A stretch of 64,000 nt of DNA, from positions 124,001-188,000 of the forward strand of contig CAVQFO010000023.1 of NCBI GenBank assembly GCA_963711725.1, given 5' to 3'. Under the pieces are notes generated by a model, which was not told the origin of the DNA, did no database searches, and saw nothing but the letters and a program-made list of their open reading frames with translations. The stretch comes from CAVQFO01 sp963711725 (GTDB lineage: Bacteria > Pseudomonadota > Gammaproteobacteria > Nitrococcales > Aquisalimonadaceae). Shown in pieces: positions 35,911 through 44,960 of this stretch. How positions within the stretch are numbered: the first letter of the stretch is position 1; every line of letters starts with the position of its first letter. Made by a program: the position numbers and the translations under genes.

Positions 35911-36360
35911 CTATCCCTGCGGAATCCCGGCGCTGACCACCAGGGCGAAGATGAAGGCAAACACGCCAAACCCTTCGACAATGGCCGCCGGTGCGATGGA
36001 AAGACCGAAGATCTCGGGCTTGGCCTTGGCCGCGTTGATGGCCGCCGCGCAGCATTCGCCCTGGCGCACCGCGCTCCACAGCAGCGCAATGCCCGCCAGC
36101 AGCCCCACCACGAACAGACCCGGCGAGGTAGCGGCGGTCACCGGCCGCTGCAACGAGAACATCACCACGATGCCGTAAATGGTCTGTGACGAGGGCATGG
36201 CCGCCACGCCGATGTAGCGCCCATAGCCGCTCTCGGTCTCGAGCAGCGCGCCGCAGGCGGCCTGGCCCGCGATGGTGCAGCCGATGGTACTGCCGATGGC
36301 GCCCAAGGCCATGGGCCCGTACAGCCCGGTCCAGCCCAGGATCAGAATCAGGTGGTCCAC
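35911..36360 (-). CDS. atpK: V-type ATPase proteolipid subunit K with a sodium-site signature
   Basis: A 149-residue membrane rotor subunit made of two helical hairpins. The ion-binding glutamate is E129 (AAIVEGFGVFAF). Gln59 in MPSSQTIYG and Gln100 in VRQGECCAAAI align with Q65 and Q110 of Enterococcus hirae NtpK, which bind sodium with E139; T64 is Ser here and L61 is Met. GTG 36360 lies inside the 3' end of subunit I (13-base overlap). The conservation suggests sodium rather than proton transport (inference). Confidence 0.93.
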   Translation of the reverse strand: MDHLILILGWTGLYGPMALGAIGSTIGCTIAGQAACGALLETESGYGRYIGVAAMPSSQTIYGIVVMFSLQRPVTAATSPGLFVVGLLAGIALLWSAVRQGECCAAAINAAKAKPEIFGLSIAPAAIVEGFGVFAFIFALVVSAGIPQG

Positions 36361-38132
36361 GGTTCGATCTCCTTTTTCTCAAAGGCGCGGAAGGGGTAGC
36401 CCTCGTCGGAAACGCCCCAGTGGTAGAACTCGATGACATTCAGACGCAGCCCGTGAACCACGCCGCTCATCACCGCCAGGGCGAAGTTCAGGGCGTGGCC
36501 CACCAACAGGATCAGGGCAAACAGCAGCAGGCCCACACCCGGCGTTGCGGCCCGAGCCTGCAGCGCGAGATCATTGAACGTGACGGCCAGCGACGCGCTG
36601 GCCAAGCCCAGCGCGAACAACCGCAGGTAGCTGAGCACGTCGCCGAAGGCCTTGGTCACACCGGCGAGGCCCAGCACGCCCTTGCCCAGCCGAACGACCG
36701 CGTCCCAGGGGCGGCGCAGAGGCCGCACGTCGGAGAAACTTACAACCGCAACCAGCCCCAGGGCCAATGGCCACCAGCCGCCATCACGACCATAGCCCAA
36801 CAGCAAGCCACCAATGATGGCCGCCGTCCAACCCAACGGGGCGACAGCGCCCTGGCCGCCACGGCGGTGCCAGGCGGTCATCAGGTTCGCCACCAGCAGG
36901 TGGCCGGCGCCCACGAAGACGGCGAGTTGCATCATGCCGTTGAAGTTGCGCAGATCCAGCATATGCAGCCGCCCGGCGAGGCTCCCGGCGGGGGGAACGT
37001 AGCCAAAATAGCTGCCCGCCAGCACCCCGTAGAGCAACGAGGCCGCCGCCACCATCAGACCCATGCGGAAAATCCGCCGGCCGGAAACGCTGGACTTCAA
37101 ACGCCCGCGGAAGGCCAGCAGGCAGGCGGCGACCACCAGGGCGTATCCGGCGTCCGACAGAATCATCGCGAAAAACAGCGCGAACGAGAAAAACAACACC
37201 GGCGAGGGGTCCCAGTTGCGATAGCCGGGCATCTGGTAGAACGCCACCACCTCCTGGCCGCCGCCAATCCGTTCGTCGTTTCGAAGCAGCGTTGGCGGCC
37301 GGTCGGATTCGGCGGGCTCTTCCACCAGCAGAGCCAACCCCCGCTCGTCGGCCAGGGCGCGCACCGCCGCAACCGCATCCGTCGGTACCCAGGCCTGCAG
37401 CGCGAACACCGGCTCGGCGTCCAGCGTCATGTCCAGGGCGGCGCCCAGGGCGGCGCTGTCCTCGGCCCGGGCCAGGTTGCGCCGCATCAGTTCGATCCAC
37501 CGGGTCTGCGCTTCGCGCTCCGCCGCCAATTCCTCCAGCCGCTGATCCAGACGCTCGAGCCGGCGGTTAAGCTCGGCCAGGGAAAAGCGCCCTATATGGG
37601 TACGCCGACCCGGGATTGTTCCGGGCGGCGGCTCCTCACGGGCGATCACCACCACATACGACTCCCGGCTGTCACGGTGCACCTCCGCCCAGGGTAGCGG
37701 GCAATCCCGCAGGCGCCTGACCCGATAGTGGGGCATGGTATAGAACCACAGCCGGTAGCCCCGCAGCGCCTCGTCTGCGGGAAACTGAAAGTCACCCCAA
37801 GGTTCTACTTCCTTGATTCGCTTGCGCAGCAGGTCCCGCTGATCGCGCAGGTCCCGGATGCGGGCCTGGTTTTCCAAGGCATCGCGCACCACAGTTTCCA
37901 TGTCGAAGTCGGCGTCTTGGTGCACCGCCCGGCGCCGGCGTGGCGCTTCCAGCAGGTATTTCAAAGCCTTGTAGGCGGATTCCGCCCGGTCCGCGGCCGC
38001 CGGCCCCTCACCGCGCGCCGGCCGCAGGGAGAGGAGATGGAGCACCCCCAACCGCTGGAGCCGCTCCAGCACAGCCTGCTTCTCGCGGCTGAGCCCGCAG
38101 AGCGTGACCTTGTTGAGCGCGACGATACTCAC
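36348..38132 (-). CDS. atpI: V-type ATPase subunit I (a-subunit)
   Basis: The 594-residue membrane stator with the ion half-channels. The N-terminal cytoplasmic half is helical and charged (LERLDQRLEELAAEREAQTRWIE); the C-terminal half has about seven or eight membrane segments from LFFSFALFFAMILSDAGYALVVAACL onward. The conserved YLRLFALGLASASLAVTFNDLA helix contains the arginine facing the rotor glutamate. The GTG start at 38132 overlaps the stop of subunit D (GTGA). Confidence 0.94.
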   Translation of the reverse strand: MSIVALNKVTLCGLSREKQAVLERLQRLGVLHLLSLRPARGEGPAAADRAESAYKALKYLLEAPRRRRAVHQDADFDMETVVRDALENQARIRDLRDQRDLLRKRIKEVEPWGDFQFPADEALRGYRLWFYTMPHYRVRRLRDCPLPWAEVHRDSRESYVVVIAREEPPPGTIPGRRTHIGRFSLAELNRRLERLDQRLEELAAEREAQTRWIELMRRNLARAEDSAALGAALDMTLDAEPVFALQAWVPTDAVAAVRALADERGLALLVEEPAESDRPPTLLRNDERIGGGQEVVAFYQMPGYRNWDPSPVLFFSFALFFAMILSDAGYALVVAACLLAFRGRLKSSVSGRRIFRMGLMVAAASLLYGVLAGSYFGYVPPAGSLAGRLHMLDLRNFNGMMQLAVFVGAGHLLVANLMTAWHRRGGQGAVAPLGWTAAIIGGLLLGYGRDGGWWPLALGLVAVVSFSDVRPLRRPWDAVVRLGKGVLGLAGVTKAFGDVLSYLRLFALGLASASLAVTFNDLALQARAATPGVGLLLFALILLVGHALNFALAVMSGVVHGLRLNVIEFYHWGVSDEGYPFRAFEKKEIEPWTT

Positions 38133-38731
38133 CGCGCACCTTCCCGCTGCCGGTTGCGCTTGGCGAGCTTCGCGCGCACCACCGCCGCACGTTCCATGTC
38201 CGCCAGGTAGAGCCTGACGCGGCGGATACGCTCCTGGGTACGGGGAATCAGAACTTTATCGAACAGGTTCACCCGCTGGGTCGCCTTGGCCACGGCGGCT
38301 TGGAAACGGTTCAGGCGTTCCTGTTCCACCTGCGCGCGCACCTCCAGGCCCAAAGCCTCCCGCAGCTTGAGCGCCACGGCGTCCACCCAGTGGGGCCGTG
38401 CCAGCCGGCCGTAGGGATGCACGTCGATGTCCACCGCCTCCAACGTGGGAAGCCGCGTGCCCATGACGTTGCGCTCGCCCAGCCGCACCGCGACGACCCG
38501 CGCCAGCCCCGTCAGATCCACTTCGCGGTAGGCCAGCATGGGCAGTTCATCGCGAACGGAGGCGCGCACCGCCTCCAGCCGCGATCGGGTTTCGGCGAGC
38601 TCAGCAGCCGCCCGGGTCCGCTCGGCGATCAGTTGTCGCCGCTTGAGATCCAGCGAGGGCAGCACCCGCTGAAACTGACGAAGCCGGTGGGCCTCGCGGT
38701 GCAGTGAACTCTTGTTCAAGCTGGTCGTCAT
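38129..38731 (-). CDS. atpD: V-type ATPase subunit D (central rotor shaft)
   Basis: A 200-residue coiled-coil rotor shaft. MTTSLNKSSLHREAHRLRQFQRVLPSLDLKRRQL is the family N-terminal helix, and the antiparallel C-terminal helix is VNLFDKVLIPRTQERIRRVRLYLADMERAAVVRAKLAKR. ATG 38731 overlaps the subunit B stop (ATGA). No F subunit, its usual partner, is encoded in the window. Confidence 0.94.
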   Translation of the reverse strand: MTTSLNKSSLHREAHRLRQFQRVLPSLDLKRRQLIAERTRAAAELAETRSRLEAVRASVRDELPMLAYREVDLTGLARVVAVRLGERNVMGTRLPTLEAVDIDVHPYGRLARPHWVDAVALKLREALGLEVRAQVEQERLNRFQAAVAKATQRVNLFDKVLIPRTQERIRRVRLYLADMERAAVVRAKLAKRNRQREGAR

Positions 38732-40089
38732 TCGGCAAGCGCCCCATGTTCCGGCTGCTCCGGCAGGTACTTGTCGATCAGGTTCTGCTTCATCAGCAAT
38801 TCCGCGGGGCGGAAGCACTCGGCCAGGGTCTGCCAGCAAAGATCCAGGGCCTGCTCCAGAGGCATGGAAACGTCCACATCCATGAACCGCCGACGGAACA
38901 GCGCACCGAAACGCAGCAGGCGCTGATCGTAGTCGGACAGCTCGAAGGCCATGGCCTGTTTCTGCTCCGCGTCCCGTGCACCGGCATAGAACCGGATCAT
39001 GGCGTTCATCACCTGGTCGTGGTCTTCCCGGGTGACCTTTCCGATCACGTGCTGCTTGAGCCGGGACAGGGACCCGAAGGGATCGATCATGCCGTTGTGC
39101 AGGTAGAACTGGCCCTCGGTAATGTAGCCGGTATTGTCCGGCACCGGGTGGGTCACATCGTTGCCGGGCATGGTAGTCACCGACAGAATGGTCACCGAAC
39201 CGGCGCCGCGAAAATCGCAGGCCTTTTCGTAGCGCCGCGCCAGCTGCGAATAGAGATCGCCCATGTAGCCTCGGTTGGACGGCACGTGCTCCATGGCAAT
39301 GCCGATTTCCTTGAGGGCATCGGCGAAATAGGTCATGTCGGTGAGCAGCACCAGCACCCGCTTCCCCTCCTCCACCGCCATGCGCTCGGCCACGGCCAGC
39401 GCCATATCCGGCACCAAAAGCCGCTCCACGATGGGATCGGAAGCCAGGTTCACGAACATGACGGTTCGGGCGAACACGCCGGCCTGCTCGAAGCGGCTGC
39501 GGAAGAAATGAAAGTCGTCGAAGATCAGCCCCATGCCACCGAAGATCACCGCGTCGGCGTCGGCCTGGATCGCGACGCGTGCCAACAGGGCGTTGTAGGG
39601 TTCTCCGGCGACGGAGAAGATCGGGATCTTCTGGCTCTCCACCAGGCAATTGAAGACATCGATCATGGGCACGCCGGTGCGAATCATCTTGCCCGGCATG
39701 ACGCGGCGCATGGGGTTGACCGTGGGGCCGCCGATCCTCACCTTGCGATCCTGGGCCAGGCCCGGCCCACCGTCCACGGCCTCGCCCGAGCCGTTGAAGA
39801 TGCGGCCGAAGACGTTGTCGGAACAGGTCACTTCCATGGGGTGGCCCAGAAAGCGCACCGAGCCGCCGGTAGACAAGCCCTTGGTTCCACTGAACACCTG
39901 CAGTGACACGACTTCGCGGTCGATGCGGATCACCTGCGCCATGGAACGTCGACCGTCCACGTTTTCGACCACCGCCAGATCCCGCAGTCGCGCGGCACTG
40001 CCTCCGGCCGCGCCCCGGGGCACTTGCACCTCGAGGATATCGCCGACGATATTGAGAATGTTGCAATAACGCGCCAGGGATTGGGTCAA
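38728..40089 (-). CDS. atpB: V-type ATPase regulatory subunit B
   Basis: A 453-residue non-catalytic head subunit. Landmarks: ILNIVGDILEVQVP, GPTVNPMRRVMPGKMIRTGVPMIDVFNCLVESQKIPIFSVAGEPYN with a degenerate P-loop, GGMGLIFDDFHFF, VLVLLTDMTYFADALKEI, EHVPSNRGYMGDLYSQLARRYEKA and SRLKQHVIGKVTREDH. The frame has no ATG or GTG before the conserved region; TTG 40089, with GGAG 7 bases upstream, is the only good start. It is the first gene of the V-ATPase operon. Confidence 0.93.
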   Translation of the reverse strand: MTQSLARYCNILNIVGDILEVQVPRGAAGGSAARLRDLAVVENVDGRRSMAQVIRIDREVVSLQVFSGTKGLSTGGSVRFLGHPMEVTCSDNVFGRIFNGSGEAVDGGPGLAQDRKVRIGGPTVNPMRRVMPGKMIRTGVPMIDVFNCLVESQKIPIFSVAGEPYNALLARVAIQADADAVIFGGMGLIFDDFHFFRSRFEQAGVFARTVMFVNLASDPIVERLLVPDMALAVAERMAVEEGKRVLVLLTDMTYFADALKEIGIAMEHVPSNRGYMGDLYSQLARRYEKACDFRGAGSVTILSVTTMPGNDVTHPVPDNTGYITEGQFYLHNGMIDPFGSLSRLKQHVIGKVTREDHDQVMNAMIRFYAGARDAEQKQAMAFELSDYDQRLLRFGALFRRRFMDVDVSMPLEQALDLCWQTLAECFRPAELLMKQNLIDKYLPEQPEHGALAE

Positions 40090-40251
40090 ACCAGCGTCTC
40101 CAGCCGACGGGGGTGCGGCATTCGCGTTCTTGGTATTCGCGCAGTGTAGACACCAAGCACAGCTTGGCGGTTGACGTTCGTCAAGCGCGGCGCCATCTTG
40201 AAGCCTACCCCCGACCCGGGAATCCCAAAAACCATTCACAGGCCCCAGCCC

Positions 40252-41475
40252 ATGCCCGGCCCCCTTCACGGCTACCGAATTCTCGACCTCACCTCCATGG
40301 TTTCCGGCCCCCTGACCACCATGACGCTGGCCGACCAGGGAGCGGAGGTCATCAAGGTGGAGAATCCTCACGGCGGCGACCACACCCGCGCGGTCTCCAA
40401 TCAGCGAGGCGGTTTCTCGGCCTCGTTTCTGAACAACAACCGCAACAAGCGCTCCATCGCGTTGAATCTGAAGGAACCCCAAGGCCGGGACCTGCTGCTG
40501 CTCCTGGCGCGGGAGGCGGATGTCCTGGTACAGAACTTCCGACCCGGCGTGGCAGAGCGCATGGGGATCGGCGAAGAGGCCATCCGGGCTGTGGCACCGG
40601 ACATCGTCTACGTCTCCATCAGCGGCTTCGGCGAACAAGGCCCCTACGCGGCCCAGCCCGTCTACGATCCGCTGGTGCAGGCGCTGTCGGGACTGGCTTC
40701 CGTGCAAGGCGGCTCCGACCAGGCCCGCCCCCGGCTGGTTCGCACCATTCTCCCGGACAAATTGACCGGTCTGGTGGCGGCCCAGGCGGTCACCGCCGCC
40801 CTACTCGCCAGAGAGCGCACCGGCAAGGGGCAGCATGTGCGTCTGTCCATGCTGGAGGCGGTAATCGCCTTTCTGTGGAGTTCCGACATGGGCAGCCAGA
40901 CCTTCGTCGGCGGCGAACTGCCCCAGCAGGAGGCGGCCAGTTTCATCGACCTGATCTACGAGACCGCCGACGACTACATCAGCGTCGCGGTCCAGTCCGA
41001 CAAGGAATGGGCGGCCCTGACCCGCGCCCTGGACAAGCCCGAATGGCTGGATGACGAGCGTTTTCGAACACCCGCCCGGCGCCACGACAACATCGACGAG
41101 CGCCTGCGCCTGACCCAGGAGGTCCTGCGAACCGCGACCGCCGATCACTGGCTGAGCCGGCTGGAAGCCGAGGGCGTGCCCTGCGCGCCGGTACTGACCC
41201 GCAACCAACTGATCCACCACCCGCAGATCCATGCCAACGGCATCGTCGTGGAAACCGACCATCCGGCGGCCGGGCGCCTGCGCCAGGCTCGCCCCCCGGC
41301 CCGTTTCTCGGAAACACCGGCGGGGTTGGACCGCCCCGCTCCGGGCCTGGGCGAACACACCCGGGCCATCCTGGAGAACCTGGGCTATTCGCCGAAGGAC
41401 ATCGCCAGCCTGGCCGAGGCCGGCGTCATCGGCCTGGGAGACGCCTCATCGCAAGGGGAGGACGAGGGCGAATGA
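40252..41475 (+). CDS. Family III CoA-transferase (CaiB/BaiF)
   Basis: A 407-residue CoA-transferase that moves CoA between carboxylic acids through an aspartyl-CoA thioester. MPGPLHGYRILDLTSMVSGPLTTMTLADQGAEVIKVENP is the family start, with VQNFRPGVAERMGI and SISGFGEQGPYA. The catalytic Asp169 is seen in RTILPDKLTG. ATG 40252 is chosen at the family N-terminus. Its stop overlaps the start of a glutathione transferase (ATGA), so the two are translated together. Substrate acids unknown. Confidence 0.93.
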   Translation: MPGPLHGYRILDLTSMVSGPLTTMTLADQGAEVIKVENPHGGDHTRAVSNQRGGFSASFLNNNRNKRSIALNLKEPQGRDLLLLLAREADVLVQNFRPGVAERMGIGEEAIRAVAPDIVYVSISGFGEQGPYAAQPVYDPLVQALSGLASVQGGSDQARPRLVRTILPDKLTGLVAAQAVTAALLARERTGKGQHVRLSMLEAVIAFLWSSDMGSQTFVGGELPQQEAASFIDLIYETADDYISVAVQSDKEWAALTRALDKPEWLDDERFRTPARRHDNIDERLRLTQEVLRTATADHWLSRLEAEGVPCAPVLTRNQLIHHPQIHANGIVVETDHPAAGRLRQARPPARFSETPAGLDRPAPGLGEHTRAILENLGYSPKDIASLAEAGVIGLGDASSQGEDEGE

Positions 41476-42191
41476 TCGACTTCTACTACTGGCCCACGCC
41501 CAACGGCTGGAAGGTCGCCATCATGCTGGAGGAAACCGGCCTGGACTATCGGCTGATTCCGCTGAACATCGGCAAGGGCGAACAGTTCTCACCCGAGTTC
41601 CTGGCCATCAGCCCAAATAACCGCATGCCCGCCATCGTGGATCACGATCCGCCGCCGGCCTACGGCGCAGGCGAACCCGTACCCGTATTCGAGTCCGGCG
41701 CCATCCTGCTGTACTTGGCGGAGAAGACCGGCCGCTTCCTGCCGGAACACCCCCGCGCCCGCAACGAGACCCTGGAATGGCTGTTCTGGCAGGTGGGAAA
41801 TCAGGGCCCGATGGCCGGCCAACTCAGCCATTTCGTCAACTACGCCGAAGGCGAGCACCCCTATTCCCACAAGCGCTACGCCGATGAATACAACCGCTGC
41901 CTTGGCGTCCTGGAGCGGCGTTTGGCAGACAAGGAATTCATTGTGGGCGAATACTCCGTGGCCGACATGATCGCCTGGCCGTGGGTGCTGATCGCCAAGC
42001 CCCTGGGCCAGCCGCTGGATGAATTCCCCAACGTGCGCCGCTGGCGCCACGCCGTAAAACAACGGCCCGCGGTTCAGCGCGCCGTGGACCTGGGCAGGGA
42101 ATTCCGGCGCTCGGCTCCGCCCAGCGACGAGGAACGCCGAATCCTGTTCGGCCAAACCGCGCGCAGCACCGGAAAATCAGGCGGAAAATAG
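41472..42191 (+). CDS. Glutathione S-transferase (YfcG/YghU-like)
   Basis: A 239-residue GST. The thioredoxin-like N-domain has YYWPTPNGWKVAIMLEETGLDYRLIPLNIGKGEQFSPEFLAISPNNRMPAIVD with the cis-Pro and the ESGAILLYLAE glutathione-binding motif; the helical C-domain has the N-capping SVADMIAWPWV. The NGWK and SPNNRMPAIVD segments place it near the nu-class YfcG and YghU proteins, which act as disulfide-bond oxidoreductases. It is coupled to the CoA-transferase gene by a 4-base overlap, suggesting a shared catabolic or detoxifying role. Confidence 0.92.
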   Translation: MIDFYYWPTPNGWKVAIMLEETGLDYRLIPLNIGKGEQFSPEFLAISPNNRMPAIVDHDPPPAYGAGEPVPVFESGAILLYLAEKTGRFLPEHPRARNETLEWLFWQVGNQGPMAGQLSHFVNYAEGEHPYSHKRYADEYNRCLGVLERRLADKEFIVGEYSVADMIAWPWVLIAKPLGQPLDEFPNVRRWRHAVKQRPAVQRAVDLGREFRRSAPPSDEERRILFGQTARSTGKSGGK

Positions 42192-42607
42192 CCCATAAAC
42201 GACAGAAACCCGAGGGATTGGCCGGGAAGAACGGCCCATTATCCGCAGCACACCGGGTGAACGCCACGTCACCCATCCCGCATTACCTAAACCCAAGACC
42301 GCACATGCGATTATTTCTTGGAAACAGACGCCTGGCCGCCCTCGTCTGTCTCCAATTGCCGACAGTTTTTTTGGACTGGACGCGAATTGGTCCACAAAAC
42401 GGAAAAATTGCCGGCGAACCGCCTTCTTGCGGATTGTTTTTGTACTAACATCACGAGACGGACCGCTCCCCCGGCGGCCCGCGCGGTTTCGGGAATCCGG
42501 CAGACCACTTCGACCGGCGGCGATCATTTTCGCCGCGAGTCCCTTCCGGCCCGGGCGCGAACAAGCACAGATTAGGTTTCTCGACCGCTAGAGGAGGTAA
42601 AGCGGTA
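42192..42607. other. Intergenic region upstream of the bactofilin gene
   Basis: No credible gene. It holds a possible hairpin ACAGACG/CGTCTGT (about 42324-42350), an AATTGG inverted pair flanking a run of seven T near 42365-42371, and AT-richer sequence at 42360-42450 that could contain the bactofilin promoter. A strong AGGAGGT ribosome site for bactofilin is at 42592-42598. Confidence 0.45.
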
Positions 42608-43225
42608 ATGTTCGAAATAGGCAAACGTGAGAGCAGGGACAGCGATCTTTCGTCGGAGCGCGAAGACATTCAGACAGCCGGGGCCAGCATGCCCTTCAAC
42701 ACACCCAGCACGACCCGGGTGCGAGAAGCGGCCGTGATCGGTCCCTCCATCAAAATCAACGGTGACCTCCAGGGCGAGGAAGACCTCATCATCCAGGGTG
42801 AGGTGCACGGCACCATTCAACTCAAGGACAAAAGCCTGACGGTTGGTTCGGAAGGCAAGGTGTTCGCCGATGTCTACGCCCATACCGTCATGGTGGAAGG
42901 CAAGGTCAAGGGCGATCTTTACGGCGCTGAGCGCGTAGCCGTGAAGCGCACGGGCGACGTGCAGGGCAATATCGTCTCGCCGCGGGTCAGCCTGGAAGAC
43001 GGCGGCCGCTTCAAGGGCAGCGTGGAAATGGACGACGACGAAGTCCGCAAGGCCTTCGGTACCAGCCAGAAACCGAAAGAGGTTTCCGGCGGTTCGTCGA
43101 CCACCTCCTCGTCCACGGCCAAGCCCGAATGGGACAAGGCCAAGACCAAACAGGAAGAGACAAAGCTGGCGGCCAGCGGCGGTGGCAGTGCCACGATCGC
43201 CCATGGTGAGGCCAAACGCGGCTGA
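42608..43225 (+). CDS. Bactofilin (polymer-forming cytoskeletal protein)
   Basis: A 205-residue bactofilin, which self-assembles into filaments that shape cells and place envelope enzymes. The right-handed beta-helix core spans about residues 40-145: AAVIGPSIKINGDLQGEEDLIIQGEVHGTIQLKDKSLTVGSEGKVFADVYAHTVMVEGKVKGDLYGAERVAVKRTGDVQGNIVSPRVSLEDGGRFKGSVEM, with its regular G-x-(V/I) rungs. Both termini are disordered, the C-terminal one rich in S, T, K and G. ATG 42608 follows AGGAGGT. No peptidase or membrane partner is next to it. Confidence 0.95.
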   Translation: MFEIGKRESRDSDLSSEREDIQTAGASMPFNTPSTTRVREAAVIGPSIKINGDLQGEEDLIIQGEVHGTIQLKDKSLTVGSEGKVFADVYAHTVMVEGKVKGDLYGAERVAVKRTGDVQGNIVSPRVSLEDGGRFKGSVEMDDDEVRKAFGTSQKPKEVSGGSSTTSSSTAKPEWDKAKTKQEETKLAASGGGSATIAHGEAKRG

Positions 43226-43250
43226 TACAGCCGCCGATTGAGATTCGGGA

Positions 43251-43284
43251 TGCCACGGCGCGGGCAGATCACCCCGCCGTGGCA
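43251..43284 (+). terminator. Possible terminator hairpin after bactofilin
   Basis: A perfect 10-bp stem (43251-43260 with 43275-43284, TGCCACGGCG) with a 14-base loop, 25 bases after the stop. It lacks a good T-run, so termination is uncertain. Confidence 0.5.
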
Positions 43285-43338
43285 CACCGTATCGTTGTGT
43301 TTTACACCCGGGCAGCCCCTGGGTAAGCTGATGACCCT

Positions 43339-44004
43339 ATGGCACTGAATGCAGTAGAAAAACAAAGCGACACCACTGACGGCGGCCGATTCCGCGCCCC
43401 GCTGTTTCGGGAAATGACCGAGCGCCTCGGCCGAGACCGGCGCCGCGTGATTCTGGACTTGGGTCCCGCCACCGGCGGAACCCTGGGCTTCCTGCAATTC
43501 TTTCGCTGCCGGCTGGTCGTCGCCGATGCCGCCGACGCCCTCGACGCGCTGAGCGGCTCCACCGAAGACCCGGCCGTGCTGGCAGAGCAGGTCCGTTCGA
43601 TGATTCCGGACACCGGCCCCGAGCCCGTGGACGCCGTCTTGTGCTGGGACATCTTCAACTATCTGAGCAAACCGGCGCTGGGCGCCCTGGGATCGCGGCT
43701 GGGCGAAATCGTCCGTCCCGGCGGGTTGATTCATGCCCTGATCGATATCGGGAACCCGCGAATATCCCGATTCCCGGCCCGCTACGCCGTGGCCGGCGAA
43801 GACGAGCTGATTCAGGAGATCACCGGCCCGGTGGACCGCTCCGCACCCCGCTATACTCCTTGGGATCTGGAGAAGCACGGCCGCAACTTCTCCGTGGAGC
43901 GCTCGGTCATGCTGCGCAACCGCATGCAGGAATATCTGCTGCGCCTGCAGGAGGCCCCCACGGGGCCGCGGGAGGTCAAGGCGCTGTATCGCACCGCCGA
44001 ATAG
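43339..44004 (+). CDS. SAM-dependent methyltransferase-like protein
   Basis: A 221-residue protein with a class I methyltransferase fold: motif I VILDLGPATGGTLGFLQFF (DLGPATGG), motif II RLVVADAAD, the post-II AVLCWDIFNYLSKPALGALGSRLGEIVRPGGLIHAL (motifs IV and V). The C-terminal part is R-rich with helices. Substrate unknown. It lies 86 bases before the diiron protein gene and could share a transcript with it. Confidence 0.8.
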   Translation: MALNAVEKQSDTTDGGRFRAPLFREMTERLGRDRRRVILDLGPATGGTLGFLQFFRCRLVVADAADALDALSGSTEDPAVLAEQVRSMIPDTGPEPVDAVLCWDIFNYLSKPALGALGSRLGEIVRPGGLIHALIDIGNPRISRFPARYAVAGEDELIQEITGPVDRSAPRYTPWDLEKHGRNFSVERSVMLRNRMQEYLLRLQEAPTGPREVKALYRTAE

Positions 44005-44090
44005 GCTGGTTTGAACTCGGGGGCGGAGCCCCCATGATGAAGCAGACGGCGAACGCAAAATCGTTTGAAGGATCAACTGAGGAGTGCGCC

Positions 44091-44951
44091 ATGCCCCAAA
44101 GTGAGGCCGCCTCTCGGCAACTTCGCTGGAACTACGAAGAACTCCCCTACGACCGGGTGGACCGCGCGGCGATAGCGGACAATCGCACCCTCTTCTACAT
44201 CCTCGCCACGGCGTCGTTCATAGAGATCATGTCCGATCTCTACACCGTGAATCTCGCGGAGTACTACGCGGACGACGAAGAGGTCTGCAATTGGCTGAAA
44301 AGCGGCTGGGAGCCCGAGGAACTACAGCATGGCAAGGCTCTGCGCCGATACGTGAATACCGTGTGGCCGGACTTTGACTGGGACGCCACGTTCGAGAAAT
44401 TTTCGGCGGACTACGCCAATTACTGCAACGTGGAATCCCTCGGGCCGACCCGGGCGTTGGAACTGGCACGACGCTGCATCGTCGAAACCGGCACCTGCTC
44501 GTACTACTCCATGGTGCGCAATGTCTCGCCCTGCCCCGTACTCACGGAACTGGCAACCAACATCCGCACCGACGAGGCGGGCCACTACCGCCACTTCTAC
44601 GACTACTTCAAGCGCTATCGCGACGAGGAAAAGCCCTCTCGGCCCGCACTGCTGAAGACGCTGATCGCTCGGGTCAGGGAGATCGACGGCGAGGATGGCT
44701 TCATCGCCTACAAGCACGCCTGGATGGCGATGAATCCCGGCAGGACTTTCCACAATCGCTACTACCGCGAATTCTCCCGCGCGATTCGCACCATGGCGGC
44801 CGACCACTACCCTTTCCGCATGGCCGTGCACATGGCCACCCAGCCGCTGGGCATGTCTTTCAACGCCCAACGCCGCACGGACCGGGTCCTTGCCACCACG
44901 GGTCGGTTTCTCGCCCGCGTGAACGGGCGGGTGGCACAACACGCCAGGTGA
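44091..44951 (+). CDS. Ferritin-like diiron protein (acyl-ACP desaturase-like)
   Basis: A 286-residue helical protein with diiron-site residues in the type 2 acyl-ACP desaturase style: ASFIEIMSD, EPEELQHGKALRRYV (E-x-x-H), IVETGTCSYYSMV and NIRTDEAGHYRHFYDYF (E-x-x-H). Such proteins oxidise fatty acyl or other hydrophobic substrates with O2. ATG 44091 is chosen because GAGG lies upstream; an earlier ATG at 44034 is less likely. A terminator follows directly. Confidence 0.85.
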   Translation: MPQSEAASRQLRWNYEELPYDRVDRAAIADNRTLFYILATASFIEIMSDLYTVNLAEYYADDEEVCNWLKSGWEPEELQHGKALRRYVNTVWPDFDWDATFEKFSADYANYCNVESLGPTRALELARRCIVETGTCSYYSMVRNVSPCPVLTELATNIRTDEAGHYRHFYDYFKRYRDEEKPSRPALLKTLIARVREIDGEDGFIAYKHAWMAMNPGRTFHNRYYREFSRAIRTMAADHYPFRMAVHMATQPLGMSFNAQRRTDRVLATTGRFLARVNGRVAQHAR

Positions 44952-44960
44952 ACTAAACAG

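Noticed and set aside
38728..40089. Subunit B as an F-type ATPase alpha or beta chain
   Set aside because: The degenerate P-loop, EHVPSNRGYMGDLYSQLARRYEKA and the D/I/K/E neighbours are V-type.
38129..40156. 675-codon minus-strand frame covering subunits D and B
   Set aside because: Only the first 600 bases (38129-38731) encode subunit D; the rest is an out-of-frame shadow of subunit B.
42177..42527. 116-codon minus-strand frame upstream of bactofilin
   Set aside because: Overlaps the GST 3' end and AT-rich promoter-like sequence; no family resemblance, including none to transposases.
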